Assembly (NCBI RefSeq): GCF_028622115.1
Contig: NZ_CP097263.1
Location: 4,898,001 to 4,962,000, forward strand
Length of the DNA: 64,000 bases
Direction: 5' to 3'
Source: Kutzneria chonburiensis
Lineage (GTDB): Bacteria > Actinomycetota > Actinomycetes > Mycobacteriales > Pseudonocardiaceae
In this document: positions 29,301-34,988 of the stretch, in pieces
How the letters are laid out: the number at the start of each line of letters is the position of its first letter
How positions within the stretch are numbered: position 1 is the stretch's first letter
Made by a program: the position numbers and the translations under genes
The notes under the pieces: generated by a model
What the model was told of the DNA's origin: nothing
The model's database searches: none
What the model saw: only the letters and a program-made list of their open reading frames with translations

Positions 29301-30167
29301 TGGGACGACACGGTGCTGGTCGAGCAGGTACATTCCGGCGGCCGGGCCACGACGTGGGACTGGACGCCGGACGGCGAGCGCCCGGTCGGCCAGACCGAGC
29401 GGACCCGCGACCCGCAGGGCTGGGTCGACGAGCAGTTCTACGGCATCGTCACGGACATCGTCGGCACGCCGACGGAACTCGTTGATGTGCAAGGGAATCT
29501 CGCTTGGGAGTCGACGCAGACGCTATGGGGTGAACCACTCGCCCCGCACCCCGGCCGCGCGTACACGCCGCTGCGTTTCCCTGGGCAGTACCACGACACG
29601 GAGAGCGGTCTCAACTACAACCATCATCGCTACTACGTGCCGGAGTTGGCCTCGTACGCCAGCGCTGACCCGCTCGGCCTGATGCCGTCGCCGAATCCTC
29701 GCGCGTATGTGCCGAACCCGCTGACCTGGTCGGACCCGCTCGGCCTCGCGGCCTGCAAGGACTGCGGCAAGAAGCCGGAGGAGCTGCCCAAGGGCGACAA
29801 CCGCTGGTTCAACAACCGGAAGGAGGCGTTCAACGCCGCCCGGGACCGAGCCGGCATCCCGCGTACCCAGCAGCCGACACGGCAGTGGACCGTCGGCGAC
29901 GATCCGACGCAGAAAGGCCGAGCCAACTACCACCACGATCCGGCGCCGGGCTCGCACGGCCGATACTACGAGTACCAGACACCGAATGGGCCTCGCGTCA
30001 TCGCCGAGCACACCAACGACCCAACCGCGCCGCACGGACACTTCCATGCGTATCAACCGAAGAAGGACCACACCGGCATCACCGTCGGTGAGAAGTACGA
30101 TCGGGTGGACGGCCCACACCACTACTACTACGGACGGCACGATCCGAAATGGCCGAAGAAGCACTGA
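26337..30167 (+). CDS. RHS/YD-repeat polymorphic toxin with T7SS-like N-terminus and HNH/endonuclease VII-like C-terminal tip
   Basis: 1276 residues from TTG 26337, preceded by AGGGGG. Residues 1-105 resemble ESX/type VII secretion substrates (FHVDPDHLDRSGGKLGDFAE, helical). A basic Gly/Arg linker follows. From residue 156 there is a DUF6531-type segment (CTNGDPINMRTGEVVLPQTD), then more than thirty YD repeats that build the RHS cocoon, and the conserved core end (GQYHDTESGLNYNHHRYYVP, then SADPLGL at 1109). Residues 1138-1276 are the variable tip: His-rich, with NNRKEAFNAARDRAGIP and HGRYYEYQTPNGPRVIAEHT, resembling HNH/endonuclease VII-type nuclease toxins. The partner immunity gene overlaps the 3' end. 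Export by T7SS is inferred. Confidence 0.88.
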   Translation: MSGFHVDPDHLDRSGGKLGDFAEKVSSGGERLQQAGQNLLSHASGDRSGVGAVVSKVFGRGLEITGKVFSEGGRVVGAAGGRLKQSGRLYRESDEHAHSLLNRHNPKGAPTGRRPGGGNKQPRSVGGRGQGRRNRSARRTAGGDARRAGQSERSGCTNGDPINMRTGEVVLPQTDVGLPAILPLVLTRRHLSGYRLGQSFGPTWASTVDQRLEVDEEGVCFVADDGRVLIYPPVTGDGVLPVEGERWPLHRDEHGDYVLSQPDMDRTLHFGHGDDVLPIDAVVSLYGQRIDFRYDDSGTLVGIDHSGGYRLTVLTEHERVTGLRLGETVLVDFGYDEDGRLTEVINSSHRPQVFEYDDAGRMARWVDRNGEWYRFHYDGRGRCHRAEGSGDALAGLLEIDDDRRISVWTNSLGHRTTFEFNELDQIVRQVDPLGNATLSEWDRYDRLLARTDPLGRTTRYTYDDRGNLTAVTRPDGTQDRTEYDDRDRPVVLVDPDGAVWRRWYDDRGNLAEVVDPAGATTRYGYDERNHLSSITDPLGGVYRVTTDDAGLPTETVDPLTVTVRYERDAFGRISAITNPLGDVTHYGWSIEGKLLWRTTADGSTERWGYDGEGNQIDEVDVLGRSVLVESTHFDLPSAITEVDGTRVEYRYDSELRLTAVVNQQRRTWRYDYDPAGRLIRETDFDGRETGYGYDAAGQLVSKVDAMGQTTEFRHDSLGNLVERRSSDGMVARFEYDEVGRLSRAVNADADVRFERDALGRVVAETSNGNTVSCRYDALGRMIQRRTPSGAESAWSYDAVGRPAALRAAGHVLAFGYDVAGREVLRSVDGGRLLAQAWDSNHRLVGQSVAGLPQPRRFHYRRDDFVTTVDDPLRGTRQYSLDPLGRVTAVTGQGWQESYRYDQTGSLVPAGNTRHSFDRLGRLVLRQRKLPSSKPQNWHYAWNADNQLVEVVTPDGSRWRYRYDALGRRVSKQRLTPNGSAVAEQVEFTWDDTVLVEQVHSGGRATTWDWTPDGERPVGQTERTRDPQGWVDEQFYGIVTDIVGTPTELVDVQGNLAWESTQTLWGEPLAPHPGRAYTPLRFPGQYHDTESGLNYNHHRYYVPELASYASADPLGLMPSPNPRAYVPNPLTWSDPLGLAACKDCGKKPEELPKGDNRWFNNRKEAFNAARDRAGIPRTQQPTRQWTVGDDPTQKGRANYHHDPAPGSHGRYYEYQTPNGPRVIAEHTNDPTAPHGHFHAYQPKKDHTGITVGEKYDRVDGPHHYYYGRHDPKWPKKH

Positions 30168-30622
30168 GCCCGCGAGAGCGTCGACTGGCGCTGGTGCATC
30201 GCAAGGAGGCGGAACAGCTGCGAGGGCGCCTGCCGTCGTTGGAGACCTACGACTTCGCGGACAGAGACGCGTTGCCGGCCTGGGCGCTGGAGGAGTTGCC
30301 AAAGATTGCGCGCACGACGGCCGAGCCGGACGCGAGGCTGCCTGAGAAGGCACCGGACGTTCGTGGCTGGATAAGGGACTTCGTGGTGACCTCCGGCATC
30401 GGTGACCGATTCCTGGTGGCAACCGGCATCGAAGGCTACCGGTGGCTGGAGGTGCGCATCCGCGGCGTGTCGTGGCTGGACGAACTGGTGGACGCGCTCG
30501 GCGAAGACCTACGGCTGGTGTCGCCGGACGTGCTGGTGGCGATCTATGCCGAGGAGTACGAGTATCAGGCATTCCTGGCGACCCCTACCCATCGCCGCGA
30601 CGCGGACGGCGCGATCGTCTAG
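30149..30622 (+). CDS. Probable cognate immunity protein of the RHS toxin
   Basis: 157 residues from ATG 30149, overlapping the last 19 bases of the toxin gene in another frame. Acidic, soluble, with no signal peptide, as expected for a cytoplasmic antidote to a basic His-rich nuclease tip. I recognise no named immunity family. The argument rests on position: in polymorphic toxin loci the gene directly after the variable tip is nearly always the immunity gene, and the overlap implies coupled translation. Confidence 0.72.
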   Translation: MAEEALSPRERRLALVHRKEAEQLRGRLPSLETYDFADRDALPAWALEELPKIARTTAEPDARLPEKAPDVRGWIRDFVVTSGIGDRFLVATGIEGYRWLEVRIRGVSWLDELVDALGEDLRLVSPDVLVAIYAEEYEYQAFLATPTHRRDADGAIV

Positions 30623-30755
30623 GCCGTGTTCCGTCAGCGAGATCCTGTGTTCGCGACCAGTCCGTCATCGCGGTCGTGAACCGTAGGACCTCGAATCACG
30701 GGCATGGCCTGATCGTCAGTTATCTTCACCGCTGCGGTGATGCGCTGTTTCCGGG

Positions 30756-30911
30756 TCGCCGGAGAACTTCACGTCGCTATTGGACGACGTCTCATCGCGG
30801 CTGTTCGACGCCCTGCCGGACGACACCTGGTTCTATCCCGGCCACGGCGACGACTCGACGTTGGGCGAGCAGAAGCCCCACCTCGAAGAATGGCGCGCCC
30901 GGGGCTGGTGA
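30756..30911 (+). pseudogene. Remnant: second, diverged copy of the 3' end of the MBL hydrolase gene
   Basis: This stretch encodes FTSLLDDVSSRLFDALPDDT and continues in frame to EEWRARGW-stop, matching the C-terminus of the MBL protein at 24516. By hand count about 20 of 156 bases differ from 25038-25193 (roughly 87% identity), many at third positions. Weaker similarity with a short deletion extends upstream to about 30720. There is no start or active site, so it is a dead fragment. Together with the intact gene it brackets the RHS-immunity region, a footprint of insertion or recombination with foreign DNA. The interval 30623-30755 holds nothing else I can identify. Confidence 0.85.
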
Positions 30912-30917
30912 GCATGC

Positions 30918-30953
30918 ACGGTAGGGCCGCCACAGAAGCGGTGGCCCTACCGT
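30918..30953. terminator. Hairpin terminator between the MBL remnant and vapC
   Basis: Stem ACGGTAGGGCC / GGCCCTACCGT with one internal G/A mismatch then two more pairs, 6-base loop. It directly follows the remnant's stop codon and precedes the convergent toxin gene, so it can end transcription from both sides. Confidence 0.75.
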
Positions 30954-30956
30954 TGA

Positions 30957-31418
30957 TCACCCCTCGTGGGGCAGTACGGGACGGTTGACCGGCACGATCG
31001 TCAGCAGCGAGTCGACGCCGACGAAATCCTTGGGATTCGTGGTGAACAACGGTAGTCCCTCGGCAATAGCGGTCGACGCGATCATCAGATCGGCGAATCG
31101 ACCGCGTGGCTTACGTCCCGCTCCGATCACGGCCGCGGCAACACGGCCGTAGATCCGCGCAGCTTCGGCGTCGAACGGGATCGGGTCGAACTCATTCTCC
31201 ACTCGTTGGAGAATCTCCAGCCGACGTGCCCGTTCCGCGTGCTCCTCGTACGCGCTCTGCTCGCTGTTGCCCCGAACCTCGTGCGGCCCGGCCGACAGTT
31301 CGGCCAGTGTGACCGCGCTGATCGCCATCTCGTCGGGCAGCTCGTTCGGGTCGATCCACCTGCGCAGGATCACGATGGTCGTGTCGAGCAGTCCCTGCGA
31401 GTGTCGCTCACCGGTCAT
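30957..31418 (-). CDS. PIN-domain toxin, VapC family
   Basis: 153 residues from ATG 31418. PIN RNase core: Asp in GLLDTTIVILRR near the N-terminus, Glu in AVTLAELSAGPHEVR, and Asp in RGRFADLMIASTAIA with TTNPKDF near the end, giving the acidic Mg site. VapC toxins cleave tRNA or rRNA when freed from antitoxin. The start overlaps the antitoxin stop by 11 bases, the standard antitoxin-first coupled order. Intact, so probably functional. Confidence 0.92.
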   Translation of the reverse strand: MTGERHSQGLLDTTIVILRRWIDPNELPDEMAISAVTLAELSAGPHEVRGNSEQSAYEEHAERARRLEILQRVENEFDPIPFDAEAARIYGRVAAAVIGAGRKPRGRFADLMIASTAIAEGLPLFTTNPKDFVGVDSLLTIVPVNRPVLPHEG

Positions 31419-31677
31419 ACGGGCTGTCCGCCTCGTGGTCGACCACGGCTTCCTGGTCCGCCCGGAAGGTCTCGATGTCGATGCTGGGCGCGTTGCGCGA
31501 CATGGCGGCGAACTCCTGCCGCGGGACGAACCGCCGCCGGCGACGCAACGGGATCAACTCCCCGATCCGGTGGCCGTCGCGAGTGACCGTGAACGACTGC
31601 CCGTGCTCGACCGCGTCCATGATCTCCTTGGACCGGTTACGCAGGTCGCGCTGGGTGATCTCGGGTTGGATCGACAT
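31408..31677 (-). CDS. Antitoxin of the Phd/YefM (VapB-like) type
   Basis: 89 residues from ATG 31677; ATG 31686 is an equally possible start and neither has a clear ribosome site. The N-terminal DNA-binding fold shows EITQRDLRNRSKEIMDAVEH and SFTVTRDGHRIGELIPL; the acidic C-terminus (PSIDIETFRADQEAVVDHEA) would wrap the PIN toxin. It should neutralise VapC and repress its own promoter, which lies in 31678-31806. Confidence 0.9.
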   Translation of the reverse strand: MSIQPEITQRDLRNRSKEIMDAVEHGQSFTVTRDGHRIGELIPLRRRRRFVPRQEFAAMSRNAPSIDIETFRADQEAVVDHEADSPYDR

Positions 31678-31806
31678 GGCACTCATCGTAGGCAGGTGTG
31701 CCACCAGGTGCTACCCGGTGCCGCTGGTGTGGCGGCCGCGGTGCCGACGAGGTAACGCCCATGTGCGCCGGGTCGACCATCCGCGTGGCGACGACGGAGG
31801 GCACCG

Positions 31807-32035
31807 ATGGTCAGCAGCGAAGACATCAACGCACTGGACCGCACGGCCCGCGTCGAGTTGACCATCACGTCGCGCGGACGGCGTCATTGACACAGTGAAG
31901 GAACAGCGGCTCGACGCCTTCATCCACGACGTCCGGACGGCGGGCGTCGAGCGCTTCGCCGCCAACGTCATCGGCAACCGGCAACGCACGAGCACCCGGG
32001 GCGGTGTCCTCAAGGCCGAGGCGGCGTTGTCGTAG
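31807..32035 (+). pseudogene. Possible frameshifted small gene
   Basis: ATG 31807 opens a 27-codon frame (SSEDINALDRTARVELTITS) that ends at TGA by 31890. One base off, a frame reads on without a break (IDTVKEQRLDAFIHDVRTAG) to TAG at 32033. Joined, the two halves give a protein-like 75-residue sequence, so a single-base insertion near 31887 would explain both. I do not recognise the family. The reading is uncertain because the ORFs are short. Confidence 0.3.
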
Positions 32036-32437
32036 GCGGACTTGGCGGCCATGGGACTTGGATCCGCGATCTGGCGGGCGGAGTCTCCGCGCGGGAGTGC
32101 GAAGCGGTAGGCCACCGCCGATCGACGGATCGGGGCAGCCGATGTCCGTTGTGGACGTCGCGCCAGCCGGCAGCCCGGCCCATTCGACGGCGCAAACCCT
32201 GGTATGCCAAGCACTTCAGGCATGTGAACCGCTGGACACAGTGAACTGAACGAGCGCGTTCCGGTTGCGGCGGTTACTCGACCGCCTGCCGGACAGGACA
32301 TGCGGCCGATCGTCGCAGCCGGAAGGTAAGGCGTACGGGCGTACTGACGTCAAAGTGCTGGTCGAGGCCGGTTACCGGCAGGTTGAATTCTGGGAAAGAT
32401 GATCACGTGACAAGGGTCTCCCTTGGTGCTTCAATAT
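32036..32437. other. 400-bp stretch without a supportable gene
   Basis: No convincing ORF on either strand. Near its end, in frame to TGA at about 32402, the translation DVKVLVEAGYRQVEFWER looks protein-like and may be the tail of a decayed gene. The whole of 31.7-32.4 kb, next to the RHS-associated remnant and the VapBC pair, has the look of a gene graveyard. Confidence 0.4.
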
Positions 32438-32456
32438 GTTAGGAAAGGTTCCTAAC
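32438..32456. promoter_or_regulatory. CsnR-box-like palindrome upstream of the chitosanase
   Basis: GTTAGGAAAGGTTCCTAAC: perfect 8-bp arms with a 3-bp spacer, ending 20 bases before the chitosanase ATG. Chitosanase genes in Streptomyces are repressed by the ROK-family regulator CsnR through a palindrome that, from memory, has a closely similar TTAGGAAA/TTTCCTAA core. The site is seen directly; the regulator is inferred and no ROK gene lies in this window. Confidence 0.65.
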
Positions 32457-32476
32457 TAAATGGAGGCCCTGCACTC

Positions 32477-33259
32477 ATGTCCATCCCCCGTACGCGCTTA
32501 GCCGTGGCAGCCGTTGCGGCTATCGCGCTCGCCACGCCGCTCGTCACCCAGTCCGTCGCGACCGCGGCCCCGAACACCGCGGCGACCGACGGCGCGTCGG
32601 CGGCCCAGACGTACACGGCCGCCCAGGTGCTGGCCGGCGTCAAGAAGAACAGCACGTCCGCGAACCAGGTCAACTCCAAGCCGCACATCAACACGATGAC
32701 GCGGGCCAAGAACGTGAACGTGTACCAGGTGACGTCCGGCGTCTACGCCTACAGCTCCAGCCTGGCGGTCGACGACGACGGCAGCGACCCCGACTCCGAC
32801 CCGGACCACCAGGACTCGACGACCTTCCAGGACAGCAACGGCAAGCAGCTGGCCGCGCACCACGTGCCGTTCTACGTGCTGGGCGACGACTGCTACGACC
32901 GCAAGTCCCCGTGCCCGCACTTCTTCTACAAGGAGCACGGCATCAAGGGGCGGCAGTTCGCGCTCATGTTCTACAAGAGCAAGGTCATCGGCGCGATCTT
33001 CGGCGACACCCAGACCGGCAACGACCAGACCACGTCGGACAACGACTCCCGTGAGCTGGGCGAGGCGTCGGTGAAGGCGGCCGCGTCGCTGGGCATCCCG
33101 AGCAGCGGCACCTCCGGCGGCGTCGACAACGGCGTCACCGTGGTGATCCTCTCCGGCTCGCAGTGGGTCGTGAACGGCAGCAACGCCAACCTGAACGCCA
33201 ACGCCCAGGCGATGGTTCAGAAGGCGCTGGACACCCTCGGCGCGAGCATGCACCTGTAG
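32477..33259 (+). CDS. Secreted glycoside hydrolase family 75 chitosanase
   Basis: 260 residues from ATG 32477 with TGGAGG ten bases upstream. Sec signal peptide of about 31 residues (ending VATAA). The mature protein matches GH75: SGVYAYSSSLAVDDDGSDPD, HHVPFYVLGDDCYD and VIGAIFGDTQTGNDQTTSDN followed by SRELGEAS, where the catalytic Asp/Glu should lie. It would cut chitosan (deacetylated chitin) outside the cell. Monocistronic, with the operator-like palindrome in its promoter and two hairpins downstream. Confidence 0.9.
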   Translation: MSIPRTRLAVAAVAAIALATPLVTQSVATAAPNTAATDGASAAQTYTAAQVLAGVKKNSTSANQVNSKPHINTMTRAKNVNVYQVTSGVYAYSSSLAVDDDGSDPDSDPDHQDSTTFQDSNGKQLAAHHVPFYVLGDDCYDRKSPCPHFFYKEHGIKGRQFALMFYKSKVIGAIFGDTQTGNDQTTSDNDSRELGEASVKAAASLGIPSSGTSGGVDNGVTVVILSGSQWVVNGSNANLNANAQAMVQKALDTLGASMHL

Positions 33260-33266
33260 TTCCCGC

Positions 33267-33358
33267 GATCTGATCACCGCCATTCCCGCCGATGGCGGGT
33301 ATCAGATCCGATGAAACACCACAAAGGGACCGTCCGCACACGCGGGCGGTCCCTTTGT
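33267..33358. terminator. Two successive hairpins after the chitosanase gene
   Basis: First hairpin 33267-33308: outer arms GATCTGAT / ATCAGATC and an inner CCCGCC / GGCGGG stem. Second hairpin 33321-33358: ACAAAGGGACCG with its complement CGGTCCCTTTGT, extended inward by four more pairs and one G-U; its right arm ends in a short T-run. The pair should insulate the lanthipeptide genes from the chitosanase. From 33359 to 33527 there is only the presumed promoter of the precursor genes, with a TTGGGG/CCCCAA palindrome at 33500-33513. Confidence 0.8.
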
Positions 33359-33527
33359 CATGCCATAACCCCGCAAAGGACGTATTACGGACAATGGTCG
33401 TATCCCGGATCGCCGGACAAAGTCCTGGATCAGCTGGGTGATCGTCCCGGTCGGGTAGGGAATCGCGCTCTTCACCCCGGGAAGGCCGGCCGATCAGGCT
33501 TGGGGGTCCCCAACCAGGAGGAGACCC

Positions 33528-33698
33528 ATGACCACGCGGCTCGACGACTTCGACCTCGACATCCGCATCGGCGACCGGCCGGCGGCGGGGGTGACCACAC
33601 CGGCGACGGTGACCTTTCCCACCGACCCCAGGGCCTGCGACCCGTTCACCCAGGAGTGTCCGGACACCGATTCCTGCCACCGGACCGTCTGCTGCTGA
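33528..33698 (+). CDS. FxLD-family class I lanthipeptide precursor 1
   Basis: 56 residues from ATG 33528 with AGGAGGAG just upstream. The leader contains the FxLD signature LDDFDLDIRIGD, which recruits LanB/LanC. The core is rich in Thr/Ser (dehydration sites) and has Cys37, 44, 50, 55 and 56, ending SCHRTVCC. Processing should give several lanthionine rings. Leader length is about 16-20 residues; no Gly-Gly cleavage motif is seen, so the cut site is uncertain. It and precursor 2 are separated from the other four by a 211-bp gap. Confidence 0.9.
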   Translation: MTTRLDDFDLDIRIGDRPAAGVTTPATVTFPTDPRACDPFTQECPDTDSCHRTVCC

Positions 33699-33710
33699 AA
33701 GGCCACGATC

Positions 33711-33893
33711 ATGACTGCGCTGCTCGACGACTTCGACCTCGACATCCGCATCGGCGACCGGCTGGCCACGACCACGCCGGACGCGAGCCCCGACACCAGC
33801 AAGTGCCCCACGGAGGCCAGCGGGTGCAGCTTCTGCGGCACGACCGAGATCACCTGCACGACCGGCTCGGGCAATCGGACCGTCTGCTGCTAA
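33711..33893 (+). CDS. FxLD-family class I lanthipeptide precursor 2
   Basis: 60 residues from ATG 33711, 12 bases after precursor 1. Leader LLDDFDLDIRIGD is almost identical to the others; the core is the most divergent of the six, with Cys32, 39, 42, 49, 59 and 60 and the ending GSGNRTVCC instead of SCHxTxCC. Thr-rich segments (GTTEITCTTG) offer many dehydration sites. Followed by stem-loops that may end or attenuate transcription. Confidence 0.9.
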   Translation: MTALLDDFDLDIRIGDRLATTTPDASPDTSKCPTEASGCSFCGTTEITCTTGSGNRTVCC

Positions 33894-34104
33894 GGGGAAG
33901 GACCAGGCCCGGGCCGGCCGCCGAAATGGCCGGCGCCGACCGAAAATCCGTTCGACAACCGGACCTGACGTTGTGGTTGTCCCGTTCGCCCGGGAAATCG
34001 TCCCAGGTCGTCTGGGGCCGGTCACCCTTCTGACCGGGAACGGTCCCGAAGCAGGGTTGAGGGCCCGGCGCACGCCGGATTCTTCCGATGAGAGGGGGCC
34101 GCGA
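33894..34104 (+). other. Gap between precursors 2 and 3 with two stem-loops
   Basis: 211 bp without a gene. Two perfect 7-bp stems on the sense strand: GCCGGCC / GGCCGGC (33913-33934, 8-base loop) and CCGGTCA / TGACCGG (34018-34037, 6-base loop). The first, 20 bases after the precursor 2 stop, resembles a terminator or processing site. A second promoter for precursors 3-6 and the enzymes may lie between. This would let precursor peptides be made in excess over the enzymes; the function is inferred. Confidence 0.45.
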
Positions 34105-34305
34105 ATGACCGCGGTGCTCGACGATTTCGACCTCGACATCCGCATCGGCGACGCGCTCGGCCGGCTGGCCGTGATGCAGCGCGAGACCGAGGACTGCTCG
34201 ACCGAGATCGCCTGTGAGACCGACAGCGGCCTTGGCTGCGGCCCGGTCCGCAGCCAGGACATCTGCCCGACCGAGTCCTGTCACCCCCAGACCCGCTGCT
34301 GCTGA
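34105..34305 (+). CDS. FxLD-family class I lanthipeptide precursor 3
   Basis: 66 residues from ATG 34105 with AGAGGGGG upstream. Leader VLDDFDLDIRIGD. Core with seven Cys (31, 37, 45, 54, 59, 65, 66) and the ending SCHPQTRCC. It shares CETDSG-GCGPVRSQDICPTE with precursor 4, so the two are recent duplicates, and precursor 3 has one extra ring-forming Cys/Thr region in front. Twelve bases separate it from precursor 4. Confidence 0.9.
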   Translation: MTAVLDDFDLDIRIGDALGRLAVMQRETEDCSTEIACETDSGLGCGPVRSQDICPTESCHPQTRCC

Positions 34306-34317
34306 GGAGGACCGGCC

Positions 34318-34503
34318 ATGACCACCGTGCTCGACGACTTCGACCTCGACATCCGCATCGGCGACGTGCCGGGCCGGCTGCTGGAGATGCAGCCGCCGTC
34401 CACGCAAATCGGCTGCGAGACCGACAGCGGCATCGGCTGTGGCCCGGTCCGCAGCCAGGACATCTGCCCGACCGAGTCGTGCCACAAGACCGGCTGCTGC
34501 TGA
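34318..34503 (+). CDS. FxLD-family class I lanthipeptide precursor 4
   Basis: 61 residues from ATG 34318, preceded by GAGGAGGACC. Leader VLDDFDLDIRIGDV; core with six Cys ending SCHKTGCC. The central core GCGPVRSQDICPTESCH is identical to that of precursor 3, which points to tandem duplication and suggests one ring pattern with small end variations. Twelve bases before precursor 5. Confidence 0.9.
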   Translation: MTTVLDDFDLDIRIGDVPGRLLEMQPPSTQIGCETDSGIGCGPVRSQDICPTESCHKTGCC

Positions 34504-34515
34504 AAGGGATCCACC

Positions 34516-34695
34516 ATGACTGCCGTACTCGACGATTTCGAGCTGGACATCCGCGTCGGCGACGCATTCGACCGCCCGCTGGAGATGGCCACGACGTCGG
34601 ACCAGGGCTGCGACACCAACATCGCCTGCGGGACGCAGCGCAGCGACTGCGTCTGCCCGACCGACGGCTCCTGTCACAAGACCAACTGCTGCTGA
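34516..34695 (+). CDS. FxLD-family class I lanthipeptide precursor 5
   Basis: 59 residues from ATG 34516 with AAAGGGA upstream. The leader is the most diverged, VLDDFELDIRVGD, but keeps FxLD. Core with Cys32, 38, 45, 47, 53, 58 and 59; ends SCHKTNCC. Too short to stand out without comparison to its neighbours; the conserved leader and the terminal CC make it certain as a family member. Confidence 0.9.
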   Translation: MTAVLDDFELDIRVGDAFDRPLEMATTSDQGCDTNIACGTQRSDCVCPTDGSCHKTNCC

Positions 34696-34706
34696 AGGAA
34701 GCGACC

Positions 34707-34901
34707 ATGACCGCGATGCTCGACGACTTCGACCTCGACATTCGCATCGGCGACCTGAAGGTCCAGCCGCTGGCGATGCAGACGACCAGCGACAACGGCG
34801 GCTGCACGGAGAACACCGAGGGCGGCATCACCTGCACCACGGGCAACACCGCCCGCGTCTGCCTCACCGACGCCTCCTGCCACAAGACCGTCTGCTGCTG
34901 A
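34707..34901 (+). CDS. FxLD-family class I lanthipeptide precursor 6
   Basis: 64 residues from ATG 34707 with GAAGGAAG upstream. Leader MLDDFDLDIRIGD; Thr-rich core with six Cys, including GITCTTGNTARVC, ending SCHKTVCC. It is the last precursor; LanC follows almost directly, and the LanC frame is the same frame as this gene after its stop codon. Confidence 0.9.
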   Translation: MTAMLDDFDLDIRIGDLKVQPLAMQTTSDNGGCTENTEGGITCTTGNTARVCLTDASCHKTVCC

Positions 34902-34988
34902 GCCGATGACGACAACCGTGCGACCACCGGTCGAGCACTGGAATCCCCGCTGTCGCCCGCCCTCGCCGACCGGGCGCTGTCGGTCGCG

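Noticed and set aside
31711-32301. 196-codon minus-strand ORF downstream of the antitoxin promoter
   Set aside because: Low-complexity Arg/Ser/Pro translation; the plus strand here gives the better protein-like fragments.
33528-34901. CRISPR-like or tandem DNA repeat reading of the six leader segments
   Set aside because: The repeated stretch is coding (LDDFDLDIRIGD) within separate small genes with their own starts and stops; spacers are coding cores of unequal length.
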